DNA of 64,000 bases from Taenia hydatigena (taxonomy: Eukaryota > Platyhelminthes > Cestoda > Cyclophyllidea > Taeniidae). The first letter of the stretch is position 1; each line of letters begins with the position of its first letter. The position numbers and the translations under genes are program-made. Shown piece after piece: positions 48,484 to 63,115 of this stretch. The notes below the pieces were generated by a model, which saw only the letters and a list, made by a program, of their open reading frames with translations, had not been told where the DNA came from and ran no database searches. Location: the NCBI GenBank assembly GCA_036345935.2, contig JADWOT020000010.1:2084306-2148305 (forward strand), given 5' to 3'.

Positions 48484-49300
48484 TCAACAACATCTACCAT
48501 CCCTACGTCTGGAATATTCAATGCAAAATATCACGTCGAGCAGGTAGTATGCGAGGAAACCACACGGTTTTAGGAATGGTGACTTAGCCACAATGAGCAT
48601 ACTCGCCGGTGGTGTCCAATTACTCGCATATAACGAGGCACTGTTTATAAAAGCAGCCCCCAAAAGTAAAGGTCGTTGCTGTAACAGTCCCGGCAAATCA
48701 TTGAGGTCCAATTCTTGCTTAGCGGAAAATGCAACATGTCATCGTCTAGATAACTGGAATATAGAGTCCACAACCCCAAACTGACGTCATCACTTTTCAG
48801 GAAGGTGGAGGCAGACAATGATCCCTTCCAGAGTACGACGACAACTTGCAAGCACAACTGACATGCCACTCTTCTTGACCCAGAATACAAAGTGAGGGTT
48901 GACGGTTGATGGATTTGGCTTGAATATTTGAACAACACTTGGACGAGTCCCACTTGAGTGAAACAAGAAAATGACAAGCCTAATGTATGATGGCGTTCCT
49001 ACTTTAGGCATCCTCAAACGCGTTGTTGACACCATGAGGTGTATTTGCATAGCAGCAACGGTGTAAAATTTGTTTGATTGGGCTTTGAACCATGCAAGTG
49101 CAACGGTCTCTCCCGTCTGCGGCTTCTGCTACTAGCAGGTTAAATAGAATATCTGCAACAACATAGCGGCAATATCCTATGTGAGTTGTGATGGCGGGGA
49201 GGATAAATTTCCTGCAAAACAACATTATATTCAGATCATTGCATTTTAATTTCCTCGGGTAATTTAGGAGAGCACGAGCACGATCAACCACTCGTTGCAT
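48484..49300 (-). CDS. Run of overlapping frames, right-arm copy
   Basis: This mirrors 37969-38785 with only a few amino-acid differences, for example AFDRA/VVDRA, CGKF/CRKF and IEAK/IVAK. All the frames and the possible short introns are kept. Conservation may reflect arm homogenisation more than selection. Confidence 0.22.
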
Positions 49301-49869
49301 TTGCAGAGATATGCGCTATCTGCCCGATTAACCTTTCCAGCACAACACTCAAAGCACAGCAAGGAAGGAAATATAGGGGGGTATGTGATACTCAGTGCTT
49401 ATATGTATCATATTACACGATGAAGAGGGATAGGAGTACAATCGGTGCCTCTAGTCACCCATGCGCTAGCAATTCTCCAAAAAAGAGGATTGTGTTGGTG
49501 TGAGCGTAAAGAAATTCTAGTCGGAGGAGTTAAGCATTGGAGGAATGGAACATTATAGCGCGAAATGTAAGTAAACCATCAAATTTTGTATTTTAAGACA
49601 TTCTGCTTAAGGAAAAGGGGACAATAAACGTGGTCTTCTATTCGTCACCTAAATGCCCTGTTTAGGACTATATTTGAAGTACCAACTCTGCCATAAAGAA
49701 ATAAATTAAGGGAGTCAAATGACAGATGAGATGTTACATGGCCAGTCCGATTTACGCGCAACATGTGGTCCAGATGTTTACAAATAAAGCTATTTGCTCG
49801 TTTTCACTCCCTGTTCATTTTTGCATTCATTGATGCCCAAGTTTATTACGTTATGCAAACTAGAGCTAA

Positions 49870-50073
49870 TTCTATGTAAAAGCGGTTGCTATTTCATGTG
49901 CAAATAAAAAACATGGTTTTAAGTATGTTGCATTGAGAGGCGTTGACTTTACGGCGAGTGGCGGTGTGAACGAGGAGTCGACATCACTGTGTTCTGTATC
50001 AACAACTCGAAAAGGTCAGTTGACAAGAATAATGAGGAGAAGAGGGATCGTTAATATTCAGCCCACCGTCAAG
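49870..50073 (+). CDS. Candidate spliced exon, right-arm copy
   Basis: This mirrors 37196-37399. The frame is open from 49870 to the donor GTAAGG at 50074. A following exon could begin after GATAAAG near 50126. Confidence 0.3.
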
Positions 50074-50275
50074 GTAAGGATTACCAATTCAGTATGACTT
50101 TTGGGAACGTCGATCTGTTGATAAAGAATTTCATGATTTTCGGCGTTGTGAAATCAATTTTCCATTCTTTCGCCTCATTCCATGCAATTCAATGCTGGCC
50201 TGTGTGAATTATCACTACGTGCATTCCGTAGACATTAATATCAATCTCTTGAGTTATCTCATCAAAATAGCTTTT

Positions 50276-50295
50276 CATCAATCTGCAGATTGATG
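50276..50295. repeat. Perfect 20-bp palindrome (right arm)
   Basis: This is the identical twin of the element at 36974-36993; it has not mutated in either arm. Confidence 0.7.
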
Positions 50296-50429
50296 TGGAT
50301 ATCTAGGAAAATGACTTGAGTATTTTTTTGTAAGTAGGAATTTCAAACCGACCAAGGGGTTCGCCTTCTCTCAGTCTCAGTCGTTTATTTTTAAACCAAA
50401 GCACGCTCCGGTTCCGCACATTAATCTGT

Positions 50430-50747
50430 TTGCATGTAGGTGTCATAACTGGCGACCTCGTTTCGGTTTACAAGGCCTTTATGGAAATACGGCTCGTGTC
50501 TGTTGACTTCATTACCCCGTGCCTTCACGTGGCTAAAAGAGGGCTAACCTATCAAGGAATGGGTTTTTTGATTGAGTGCGAACTGCTCAGCCTGTGTACC
50601 TTCGTTACCTCGGGTAGCATTCTCTATTTCCATCCCGAAATTGCACGACTTTCCCACACCGAGAGTAGTTGCCATTGGAATACGGCTTTAGCACTTCCGT
50701 TCTCAAGAACCGTTGACATACTCCGTTTTTGCCTGTTATCTCTGTAG
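50430..50747 (+). CDS. Candidate exon, right-arm copy
   Basis: This is the mirror of 36522-36839, 105 codons. Downstream, TCTCTGTAG could be an acceptor for a short exon (VNLHSFTNEGNRGHL) ending in TAA. The gap to any donor in this frame would be only about 36 nt, which makes the model doubtful. Confidence 0.25.
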   Translation: MHVGVITGDLVSVYKAFMEIRLVSVDFITPCLHVAKRGLTYQGMGFLIECELLSLCTFVTSGSILYFHPEIARLSHTESSCHWNTALALPFSRTVDILRFCLLSL

Positions 50748-50949
50748 GTCAACCTGCATTCATTCACAAATGAGGGGAATCGAGGCCATTTGCGCTTTCT
50801 ATGCAGTATGTTACTTTAAATTCGTCATCTCTTCCTACTCAGTCACTCTCGTCTCAGCACCTTCCAAGGATTTCGCTCGTCTTAGCGTTATCAGCTACAT
50901 TTTTTGATTTATTTTGCCACCTTCTCTCATTTTTAGAAGTATTTTTGTC

Positions 50950-53900
50950 CTGATTAAGTAAACTATTTATTCTTGAAATAGGCTTCTTGTCTTATCTAGA
51001 CGCGATTTGCCCTGGATAGTTTCCTTCTATGCAGGGCGTATTTATAACCACTCAAAATTGCAATTTGGTCGATGTCTCCATCCCTGTTAGAAATATTTTT
51101 GCTCTAAAACCTTCCTTGGAGAATTTTCGAACCAGATTACATACGAGCAAAAGGGACCTGAAAGCACATTCGTATGCTGGTCGGATTCATTAAACGCTTT
51201 TTTGCCATTCTTTCATAAATTTACGTGTTGACTGAAAAAGAGCTGCACTGATTGCACACCTAAAGCGTGCGTTGTCGCGATTTTTCCTACCAGCATCAAC
51301 TTTAGATGGTGAAGCATCTATCAGTATTACAAACATTAAATAAGTTCACGAAGTACCCTACTTTTACCAGTATACCGTAATTTACATGCCAAATTATTGC
51401 TATTTTGCACATCTCACGGGCTTGCCATGTCCACGTTTCGTTTCCGGCGATGCCACTTGCTAGACGTTATCTAGTTAAATAAGTCACCTTTTGCATTGGT
51501 CAAAGCATTTTCTAATAAAGCCATGACTATTTTCGTGTCAAACACTAGAGTTTTGGTACCAGGTATTTTTTCCCTTTTATTTCCCATTGACGAAGCACCT
51601 GATGCAAACTAAGGCCAATAAGTGTCTAAAAAGGCCCTCAAAACCATCTCTCATTGGCTGCCATAATCCTGACTCTCCAAACCTCTCAAGTGTCAAGGCC
51701 AACAGACCTCTCAGCTGTCTCAGAAGGCATCGCGTCGGAAAATTTGTCAGCCAGCCATCGTTGTAGGGAACTGAATGAGGTATATTTCAACCATTGAACT
51801 GATCCGCCCAGTATGGAGGCCGCATTGAACGCAACAACTGCAGCCGACGTCTGTTTATTGGTGAGCATTAGTCGGGCCGCCTATCCGGCGCGGCGCCTGC
51901 TATCTTAGTCGCCACTCGTGGCATCTCTGTGGCTGAGATCAGCGTGGGGACTACGCCGCCCAAGCTTAAAGCTGCGTATGTGACCAATAGTCATTGAAAC
52001 AATCAAGTTGTTCGAGTAAACAATTTGTGGTTTGTTGACTTATGCATCGCTACTGGGATGAGACTACTGGGTTGCCAGAACGCATCGAGCTGCAATTCTT
52101 TGTGCAAAATACCAATACCTGAGTCCACTTCCATAGTAAACTTGATTTAATTGCCCCTGCAACTTATTATTTGTTTTTAGTATCTAAGGCGGAACAGTCC
52201 GATCGAGTTTAAACGCCAAATGTGGGCGACTTGGCTGGTTTTGGAATGGTTGTACGACTTAAACAGCCACTTTTAACGATGATTGCGTCTTCTCTAGGTG
52301 CTCGTAGTTGTAGGTGGATCTAAAAATGCTGTTGGAACGTGCGATATTTGACAGCCAGAACACCTCAAAGACAATTATTTGGCTTTCAAATGTTGGGCCG
52401 TGACCTGTTGACGAGATTTATGAGTGCCTGTCACAACAGGTTTTACGGCGATATTGCTTTAGGCATGTACTCACTGAAGCCTATGCCTTCCGAATTAAAG
52501 TAAGGCGTGCAATGTGACAGTTAGCATTGCACGCACCTTAGCTAGTTCTATAGCAATCGCTAGGAGTCATCAGACAATTTCTTTGCTCAATTTTACATCC
52601 AGTTGCTTGAACTGTTTTTAAACGCCTTATAGGCTTTTGCCTAAAAAAGAAACATGAGGGATGAAAAGCCGAGGACAAGCACTCTACACTTGGCAGCGCA
52701 TTCAAGTGAAAGCTCATCAGCATGGGTGGTTCCGCTCATTCTCTTCCACCTCCTTTGCGCGCGCTATGATGATTTAAAAAGTTTGGTTAAGTTATGGAAG
52801 CACAAAGGCAAGCGATGGCCGCTCCTACGAAACCGCATGCAAAGTATGCTGTCTAAAGCCCACATCAGACAGCACTGGGAGACAGCATGTAGCACGTGCC
52901 CTCAATCGAGTCACACGTGTCATGTCTTACTATTCCGTTATTCGCTAGCGTCCCCCTCCCACTATATTATCCCCCTCGCCTCTGCTCTTCTTCCCATTCT
53001 CTTCCTCTGCTGCTCTTCTCTTCGCCTCCACTTCACTTTCAACCTCTGACCGCGCCGACCCAGAGACGTCAGAGAGCCAAAACAGAGAAATAGAGTATAA
53101 TTCAAGACTATTCTGTGCTTCTATCGCCTCCGCTTTTCCTTATGATATACTCTAGTCCCTCTTTCTTGCCTCATTTTTGCCTTATTTCAATGCCGCTGCA
53201 TATACTTTTGATGAAAATCGCATTAAAAAGGAATTGTGACTGACCTATTTGGGTGCTCTAATTTAAAACAATAGGACTTTTATTAAGTTAAATTTAATGA
53301 ATTTCTGTTTTGTTTAACTGTCTATTTGAATGTACAATTGAGTGAGTTCAGGATTAGAAGTGAGAAAAGAGGACTAAGGCGCGCTGCACCACAGCACTGC
53401 GTGGTCATCCTATAGTATCTACTCCCATTTCTTGCCCCCTTTAGCATAAAATACGTGCAACCTTGCATCTACTAAAGGGCAGCACTTATTAGTATAGCCA
53501 TTCGTGATATACGACACCAATTGTTCCAGTCATTTGACCAATGGTAGGCATCAGAAACGCACCTTCGTTAACTCAATGGTAATATTTAGGGGTGAATCAT
53601 TGAGTCCTGCATTAAGTTTGCTGTGCCGCACTTAATCTTTATGCCTCAAATCTGCATTTGCAATCAACAAATTAGCAACAGCATTAAAAGGCCTCCTGAT
53701 AGATAGCAACTTGCCCAATATTAATGCCCTACTGCGGAAGCACTATGGTAAGTTACAAGAGTTTAGGCTTGACTTGATCGAACTGGATTGGCCCGGATCA
53801 GAGCAGACCAAAATACTTACCTATGTTCGGTTATGGCAACCGTGGATTAAAAAAGAAAGAAGATGGTAGACAGGGCCATCTTATTTATCTCTCATACCTC

Positions 53901-56900
53901 ATCCTCAGAAGCGCCTTGTACTTTGAGCACGAAGCTAATAGAATCCGACTAATCGAGGCTGCTGCTCAATTATTTCAATCGGTTTCAGGACTATGCAAAT
54001 AAAATGGGTCGCAGTCACGTAAATTTGCGCTATTTTAGCCTTCTTTGCCAAAAGGAGCCCCTGATCCATCGACTAGATCCAAATTGAACCGTATAGCACG
54101 GCAAACGTCATAGCCACCAAAGATGGAAGAAACGCATGAGTGTGAAGCTTAAAAATCCGAATAAAACTAGAAAGTGGGTCACAGTCGCACGCTTGTATTA
54201 TCTTAGTTTCTATACTGAAATTATTCTTGGTGCATTGCGGTCACTCCTTTATATATAACGTTTTGCAATTTAACTGTAATTCACGGGAGCGAAAGTAGCC
54301 CAACATGTAATTCATAACAGGCTCCTCGTACAATCGCGGGACAAAATTTTGTGGTTTAGCAGGAGACTCGCCTGCATTGGCACCGTAGCAAGCCATCAAC
54401 CAGGATTTTGTAAGAGCAATTCCAGATCAAAACAAGGAAAACATAGAACACCGTGCACATAGGCTGACATGATAGTTTTACGTGTCCATCGTCCTATGCA
54501 AAAATTAGTAGTATAAGCCACAAATTAAATCCCTACATCATTCAGATCTTTTCTATGGCAATGAAACGATTTGAGCAGCTCATTCTTGATTGAAATTGTT
54601 TTATTGCCTTGCCTATGGGCTTCTAACTACAACACTGATGATGCACTTCATGTAAATTAATTTACTTAACATTAATTGTTTGATTTTTGGGTTCGCGGAG
54701 CAAAGCAAAATGGTTCAGTAAACGGCTACTGTTAATTTATGCATGAGAATTATGAAAATAAGCCAAAAACAAGTCATTTTCCGCCTGAGTTTTGTACAAA
54801 TTAATGCTATATGCGCGATTTTGGTTTACAATTCATTACTAAATCACCCATTCATAGTAAATTATGCCCTAGCTAGAATTGGAACATTCTCGTGGGATTT
54901 AGATCCAACAATGGCGTTCCCACTAAGTGGTCCTTAGTGCTTAAGATAAGTCTTTGAAACAAACGTGAACCATTATCACAAATATCATGATGCTTTTGTG
55001 CAGAAAGGGATACTGTTTACCAACGATGTGAAAAGCAGCTTCCACAAATCACCTTGGAAATGACATGCAAATAACTTAAAGACATGCTTCTTTTAAAACA
55101 TATGCATCCTGCCGTAAACTTATGTCTTGAAAATTACAAGTCGAATTGAGATTTTGATTAAGTGCATATTAATGAAAAGAAATCGTACCAAATTTTATGC
55201 ACTTATTCATCTTATTACACCCTTCAACTCCATCCCATTGCGCACACTCCAAATTTCCGTGACCGTTGGCCTTTGAAACGGTATAACCGTGAATTGGCGT
55301 AGTACACCGCCACTAAGGCGGCCGTTTGAAGCCATTGGCGTCTTTATGTAAATGTCGACGAGAGCATCTATCGTGCAATATTTGGCAATATATCGTTGGT
55401 CTTCATGGCCTGAAGCTGTGCTGCGATGGACGGAGGTCGGTCGCGCGACCAGCACTAAGGAAGAATTTCTCTTTCTTGTCCTACGGATGCATATTTAAGA
55501 GCTTGAATTTGCTGCGTGATGTTGGCATGAACACTTGTTGGGAACTCTTATGCAGCAATAACAAGTCCAATATCTCGGTGAGATGTGTGCAGAGAGTTGT
55601 TCCTTGCTTGCGCTAAGCAAATGCATTAAGTCCAATAACGAGAAGAGCATTGACCCTGCTCAATGTTTTGAGTGGTGAGATCGCCCCATGGCGTTGTCGT
55701 GTCGATGGTCTTACATTCCATTCCTTGGTTCCCATAAATCTCATTCCACAACAGTGCGGGCTACTAGGCTTCAGAGAATACAGAATTTTGCTTTAAAAGT
55801 CATAGAACTTTACACCAGTCTCGCTGTATGAAGGTCAATTCCATGACATCTTTTATAAATCAACTGGCCTACTGACGTTTTGCAGTGGTGGTAGGGACCG
55901 TGCCAACTAAATCTGGTCGTAAAGATTAGAATTCATTGTACGTTATATCCAAGTCACTTTGCTAATATGCATGCCACTTGTGTCGGTCTGGAAAATGTTG
56001 ACGTGGTGTTGCAGCGTGGACTTTCCATTGAAGTTGGTACAGCAAATAAGCTGTAAATAATAAAATGTAAAATTAAACGCTGGAATGCGATTTGCGCCAT
56101 TGCCAATGAATGCTTTACACATGCAAAGGGAACCCTAGCGTGTTAAAGTGGCATTTTACAGGTTCAGAAGTCAACCATAATTACACAGATCCTGGCAAAC
56201 GCTATTTGAATCTTCTAATGAAAGTTTGGAAGGAAATATGGGTGTCATTTTGAGTGTTTATATCTTTAATGATTTTTATACTTATGCAAAGTGATTGAAC
56301 ACTCCACCTTTTTGATGGCAGCCTTACCTAATGTGGTCAAGAAGCAAAGTTATTAATAATTTAAAGCTAAACACGCCCAGTAATGTGACTAGCATCTAAA
56401 CCCGGCATCAGTTATACAGATAAGGTAGATATTACTTATTGGCTGTCAATGATAAAAGCAACTAACCTACCTGGGTTACTCCGAAAGCATAGTCTGCTTT
56501 CTTCCTACGCCAACAATCCAACCAATTTAAGCATTTTGCCAGCGCAAAGAGTACACGCCTTAAAATTTATGTCCTACAGTCCTGTGTCGCATTTACTTAG
56601 CAATGGCCCTTTAAATCCAATGCACCAGAATTTACTGTGAATGTTTCTTCGCGTTTGTAGGAAGAGCAATGTGCTAGCATTCTAAAAACAATGAGAATAA
56701 AAAAGCAAAGTGAAGGGGAATTTTATTGCAGCTGTGATAAGTAGTTGGCAAAACAGAAGAGCCTAAACATGGCAGTTGAGGGGATCCGTCGATCAACCAA
56801 ATGAGACGAATCAGAACCGAGGTCCATAATGAGGAATGTGCACACTTCAACAAAACCACTTGATGATGGTTTATTTAAGGTTGTTTACAGCCACCTCGAA

Positions 56901-57400
56901 CAGTGACAGCTTGACTGGATCTTCAAGTCAGAGCATTAGTTGCTGAAGGCGCTGAGTGCGTAGGGAAACAACTAGGTCCTAGCAACGCTACTTCAACTTC
57001 TTTCTGACAATAAGAACAGGGTTGACGTATGCGCAACATGGTAATTCTTCAGATTTTGTAGTTTTCTGCTTGCTGCTTCAGGCCTTGGGGACACTCTCAT
57101 TGGCACCGTCGGTGCATACGTAATCGTGGAAACGGCGCAATTCGTGCGCATCAAGTCTGTATAATCCCACTAACAGAAAATCAGTAAAAGTGGGTTGTTG
57201 ACATTTTCAAATGGCCCTTATAATCCGTCATTCTTGAGCTGTTTGAGTTCTTCCGTAGTAAATCCATGGACACCTTAACTGTGCAAGCCTATGCATCGTA
57301 CTCGCAGGACTCCATTGAATTGCAGGAAAACGGCTTACTATTCTAGCTACGAAAAAGTATTTACCATGAGTGGGATTGTTATACAATATCAGTAATTCGA
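50950..57400. other. Right-arm stretch without a firm gene
   Basis: This mirrors 29930-36515. Frames at 52654-53049, 54743-54937, 55207-55616 and 56449-56640 have no domains. That at 52654 ends inside the pyrimidine tract, which accounts for its Leu/Ser/Pro-rich tail. Confidence 0.35.
52952..53048 (-). repeat. Purine-rich tract (right arm)
   Basis: Complement of 34221-34317. The run of nine G is broken here (CCCCCTCCCAC on the plus strand). Confidence 0.6.
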
Positions 57401-57439
57401 AGGTTGTAAACGGTGTTCGGTCACTAAACTTTAAAGGAA

Positions 57440-58500
57440 ATAAGCCAAACTCAAGGCATTAAGGGCTGGAGAGTAAGAGAGTTAGGAATCATAACTGCAC
57501 CGAATTGGAGGTGCTAAGTGGTTTTGTATGAAATCGTGTTCTCAATTGCAAAGGTTTAGAGGAACTGCTGCAGCAGGAAGTCGTAGCTTCAGATTCCTTA
57601 ATTAAAGGTTCTAACAGGCAGACGGAAAACAAGAGAAGGCCACTCGAAGCAGTCTTTATTAACTTGGAATACGAGACTGGGTTGCGTGAGGGGGTCGTGA
57701 TAAGTGCGTAAATCGTTCTTCGTTCCCAAGAATTTGTATCAGAAGATGCACATGATCAACCATTTCCAACTAAAGTATATCCTCGGTAAAGAGTTTACTG
57801 AGAAGCCCTCTATAGCTGATCGAGAAACGCAGTTGCAATGTCGTGCAAATTTTATACCTATCAAATCCATCTCATGTGGAGAGAATAATGCACCGTGCTA
57901 AAGTATGAGAAGTATATGTACCATTATATACGCCAAAGAACAATTTATATTTCCCTTTGATTCGCTTGATTCCTTGTTTAATTTTGCTGTGGGAAGTAAA
58001 GTAGTGGCTGAAGGCGTACGCAAATATACCGTCTGCAACGAAGAACACAACGACTTGGATTGGATGCAGCAGCACCTCCTGCGTCTCAGCAATTGCAAGT
58101 TCGGCTTGTGCGTGCAATGGTTCCAGGGGTTCAGCTCACTTTTGGAAGCAGAGCACCACGCAAAGGCACATGCTGGTAAGGTTTGATTGCACTCCATGTT
58201 CCTTGCCCTTCCAGTTACGTCCCTATTCCAATGAAGACTAAAACGTGTCCTGACATCAGATCCGAGTTTCCTAAAAGGATTAAGGGGTTTCGAGAACCGC
58301 GATTCTTTTTAATCCCACGTGCTTAAGGAGGCACAAGCGTGCTCTGCTAAAGGAAAAGGAAGAAAAATTTGCCGCTGCATTATCTGCGGGCCAAATTTCG
58401 ACGACATCGATGTGACATATTCCCAGCTATTCTTTGCGATGCACTCGAAGACACGCTTAAGCCCGATCAGCAAGATGTTGTAAGCCGTTCTAATCTGCGT
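57440..58500 (+). pseudogene. Zinc-finger relic ZF3, five exons, right arm only
   Basis: All five exons of the ZF1/ZF2 plan can be traced: about 57440-57472, 57556-57692, 57743-57857, 57997-58175 and 58290-58500. The start codon is ATA and exon 2 is frameshifted. The donor after exon 3 is CT instead of GT. Finger 1 has lost its first Cys (KYTVC) and last His (LLRL). Finger 2 has lost its second Cys (CVQW). Finger 3 keeps C-x2-C but has lost its first His. The donor after exon 4 (GCTG|GTAAGG) survives. This is a clear pseudogene, older than the palindrome's present similarity. The left arm lacks exons 2-5. Confidence 0.75.
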
Positions 58501-59363
58501 GCATAGATTGCACAAATGCTTCCGATGACCTACCGATGTGGCGAGTTAATAAGCAATTTAAAAGTCCACTTTAAATGTCATTACTTAGATTAAAATGCAA
58601 TCTGGATGAGATCACATAATCCGAGACCTCCATAAAAGTGTAAAGTGTGGACAAATATTTTTAGAACATAAAAGCAAAATATGCTTTGATTAAGTTTTTG
58701 CCTTTCAAAAGAATGGTTTTCACTTTACTGCTATTTGTGGTATTATTAAATCTGGATATAGTTGCGACTGCATTTTTCTGGTGGTGTCTGAATTAAAGAT
58801 AAGCCTACAATGGTCCAAGGAGCACTTCGGTTTCGCCAACTACGGAGTGAGCCCCGGCGCTGTCTGCTGTAATAAGTGGAACGATTTCTTAACCTTGGAA
58901 AGACAACCTCTGGGATATGCAGAAAACTCGCAGGTAATTATCATATAGTAATGAACATTACGTTAACGCTGAGACGTCACGCATAATGAACATCCAGATT
59001 GAGTTAACGTGATCAGGAGGACTAGTTCGATAGCATTCGGAGTGCGAAGCTAGCGCTCTAGCATGCATGGTTTTGCACTGAGGGTGATTCTGTGTCCTTG
59101 CTGTCAACGTGGGGAAGACAGAAATTCTGTAAAGTTGCGCCTGATTAAGAACATGAAAATGGTATGAAATACTTCGAGATCAAGACCGACGGCCGAGTCC
59201 GCAAGCATTTATTTTTAAGGCTTTAGATGATATCTAGCTCATAACTTTGTCTACGCGCATTCAAAAGCTGCGAAATGATAAAAAAACATCATGCTCGAGG
59301 CAAATGCTGTGGAGTATTATTTCCCAAGCGATTTTCAGAATGAAATCACCTAGCCTAGATTTG
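57528..59363. other. Right-arm block absent from the left arm
   Basis: Between these points the arms do not match. The block contains ZF3 exons 2-5 and about 0.85 kb of further sequence with no recognised gene. Because the left arm still carries ZF3 exon 1 outside the breakpoint, the right-arm version is most simply the older state. Confidence 0.75.
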
Positions 59364-59399
59364 GAGAGAGTTGTTATTGTTTGGCTGGTCCTACAGGGC

Positions 59400-62150
59400 C
59401 TAAAATGAAGGAAAGTAGAGGAAGGTAGTAGTTTGTTTATGACTGCAGGCTTACTGTCTGGTGGTGGTGTTGGATTTCTGAATCGCTGTGGCGCACTACA
59501 CTGCAAGTGGCTGGCCTTGGTTAATGCTACAGGGGTAGAAACAAAGCTCTATCATAAAATGCACTAATCTAGTTTTGGTGCATAGTCGAGGACTTTAGCC
59601 ACGTCATGGTAACCGAGAGGAAATGCTATAGACAGGCCAGATATGCATAACAATCCCGTACAGTAGGTTGCAAAATATTTGGAAACTCAAGACAATTTCA
59701 TTTGTTTGTCGTGTTCCAAAAGAACAGGCAAGTGCATCATTACGCTGCAACGTGCTGGTCGCTTAATGTAAAGCAGTGAAGTCGTTTAGTCTGTAACATG
59801 TAGGACCACTATTACCACGTCTTGGTGTGAAGTCTGCACACAGAACACTGTTCCACACGGAAGCGCAATTTTTCATAAAATACTCGGCCGTGATAATTGC
59901 GCTTACTCATTCTTCTGTTCTAGAGCACAGGTATCCATGTTCTCGCCAGTGGCAAATGAGCGACACTGTAATTTTATCAATCGTTTTTGTGAACCAACAG
60001 CTTGTCAAGATAAATGCCACAGTTATCGCATAAAAGATGGCCTCATGGATCCATTGGTCGATACACGGATTTGTGCAGTTTGATGAGAATGGCGTATGTG
60101 GCCCAAAGGTAGGCGATCTACGCACTCGATCCCGTCAAGAGCTTCTGTATCACCGCTCTTTTCTGATGGATGGAGATCGCACGCCTTGACGAATAGGAGA
60201 TTATCGAAATGCTGCTGAGGAGGCTTGCGACTACAATGACACATAGGCACTATCTAATCAATAACAGTAGCAGCTTGCCTCAATTCAACCACTATAGTCG
60301 TGCTTGCGCTACATCCAACATTGATATAAATGAGTGAAAAGCATCAACGAATAAGAATACGGCCAGGAAGAAGATCCCTACAACGGCTTGGTGAAAGGAA
60401 GTGGATGCATGGACATGGCAAAGAATCCAGTTTTAATCAAAATAAGATCTTACCCACAACTTCGAAACTAACTATATCATTGTCAACCGCCTAAGTAATG
60501 AGGCAGAAAAGTAATCCGATTAGTCCATCGGTGCCTTCATCAACTACCACGGCCACAGAGTGTGAATAAACTATATCTGTCGAGGATCGATGCATTGGCC
60601 GTGTTTACTCTCATTGTCTATTTCGTTGTCAAATGTCTTAGGCTAGGACATATATGACGCCTTACCTCGATTACCTACCTTTTTAAGTAGAACAGCCGAG
60701 GAAGGCATGAGTTGATGGATCACTTATAATTTGCCATGTACATTCTAATACTTTGTAATCCACACCTCGGCTCATCTAGCCCTACCTTTTGCCACACATG
60801 CTTAGCACGATCTCCTACTTTGCAGGACTTCAATACAAGTGTGCAACCAAGGTATAGGCAACAATGTCATCCAATTTTATCAGTAAATGCGAAACATTAA
60901 AGCTTCAGCCGCTTGGCTCCTGCGTATAACACGCCCTCCCTACCACTTTTTGTGATATCGGCGTACAGCACAAATCTATGCAAATGCAAAGAAGGTGCGG
61001 CTGAATCCGCGCTTCATTACAGTATTTACAGAGATCAGAGTGCAGTGAACCAATTGTAGTTTATTTCCACAAGAAGGTTATCGTCTCCGTCACCACTGAC
61101 ATGGACTACTCACTTTGTATACACAATAATCTGGAGGCATGAGAGAACATAGATCTTGCAAGTCCTGAAGCGCAGTCAAGCTAATTATACAGTGCTGTCG
61201 CTGTACGAGCACATAGGATAATGCTAGTGATGTCGATGGAAATGTTTGAAATGCACCATAGGTAAATAGGACAGGTGAAAACCAAGACCATTTTACGGTA
61301 GACTAGTGGTGGGAATCGCCACAGGACTAGTGTTGCTTCATACTTAAAGCAGTCCAAACACGCTCGAAGTAAAAAGAAATCCTGTTACACGCTCATGCGA
61401 ACATCGTTGTTTGGCACTGCCTTATAATTTTTGTGATACACATAGCTAAGTCTACTCAGTGGGAGTGTTGCTGTAGTGGAGTGGAGAAAGGGCAGAACAA
61501 AGCTCTTGATCGGATCAACGCTACATTTGATTTGGGTCCCACTCGAAGCGCAAAGATCGCATGCGCTGCTAAATAGACGTCACTAAGCCTGTTATCAGCA
61601 CCGGAGATGGGAGGAGTTGCGCTTTGGACATGACTCCTGTTGAAGTACTCGCACAGTGGAACAGGTTCCATCGGACCGATATTGGGGGAGGATTTCTGGA
61701 AACGCTACGCATTTAGTGCCGATTTGTTTCCACACATTCTTTTACTTAATTGATTCCGATAAAGGTATCACCTGATGGTACCATAACTTGCCTTAAAATG
61801 TCATCAAGTCTTGTAGCCTAAAATGACAGTCAGCGCCGTTGGCCAAGTGGTATGTCTCATTAGGGCAGTAGTGCAATTGTACAGAAGTGTCCTCCCTACA
61901 ACTTTCTCAGAGGGTTGTTAAATTCGCAAACATCGTTGACTATGCAATATTCACTAGCAACCCTTGAGAGTAAATCAATGGAAATTTCGAGGTAGTTTTC
62001 TTCCCTTCAGCCCCATCGCATCGACTCGCCTCAAACAGAACAATGCTTTAAGTATGCAGGTAACCACCCTAAGGCGAAGGTGAGACAATGGAGTTTAAGG
62101 TCACGACAGCCGCCAACACCTGGTAATAATGATTTATTTAACTAAAGCAA
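59400..62150. other. Outer right arm, no firm gene
   Basis: This mirrors about 25680-28430. It holds the twin of the 26665-27320 module at about 60513-61168. Open frames at 59907-60250 and 61456-61671 are copied from the left arm, with no motif. Confidence 0.35.
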
Positions 62151-62730
62151 AGCTTTGGCCAATATTAACGCAAAAATAGGATTAAGCTCAGAGGTCGCAT
62201 TTTTGGCTGGCGTCGGAGCATCTGTAAGATGTCGGCAGAAAAGGATGATGTGCCGTTTCGGCCTATGTAATAGGCCATACCCCTATATACTAGACCGTCG
62301 GACACTCAGTGGCCGCCATTCACTCTCCGTCGTTAGACAATATCGCAAAACGTAGTGACCCAATCGATATTCTTCTCTTTTGCTCCATTTGGTGCATTTT
62401 GACTTCGTGTAATCGATTTCTAAACTATTTGCATTACATTGTGGCGGCTTCGTAACATCTAACATCATAAAATTGAACTGTACTTTACAGGAACGAAGCA
62501 ACCTAAAATTTGAGACATAACGCACTCTTTTTGCAACCGCAAGACAAAATGCTGTGGTTTAACAGAAGGCTTACCTTATTTGGCATCTGAGTCTTGGTAG
62601 AATCAGTTTCATATCAAACCTGGTGATCTCGGCTGCACTTTGCTCTTTATTAAAAAGGCCGAGGATCATCAGTACAATTAATCCTATAAATAATCGCCCA
62701 CTGATGGGTGATCATTTAGACGGGCTTGCA

Positions 62731-62991
62731 TCAAAAGACACTCTCTACCAATAAGACATTATGAATGCCACATGTGGTTAGCTTGGAGAAGATAGAAAGT
62801 ATGTTCTCGTAAGAAAACCTGTTACTTTGCATTTTAAAGGCACAAAATTCAGTATCGCCATGAAGCAAAAGCCTGCTATCACGAGTTTGGTGCAGGTTAG
62901 CACACTCCTTTTCGCTTCCAATGTATATGGGGAGGAAGATAGCAGTTGGTCCATAATGACTGTCATGGAACAACGTTGAAGTAGCTATCAT
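62731..62991 (-). other. Open frame conserved between unit copies, right-arm mirror
   Basis: The 86-codon mirror of 24842-25102 with three residue changes, related to the frame at 43782-44051 in the spacer. Function unknown. Confidence 0.28.
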
Positions 62992-63115
62992 CTCATTGGT
63001 AGATGATAAGTTAGACCACGACGTTGACCGTGCTTGAGATGCAAGCTGGCATAACCGCCAAAATTTTATGATCTGTTGTCAGAGGTTGCGATGGTTCCGA
63101 TGCCAAATGTGGTCT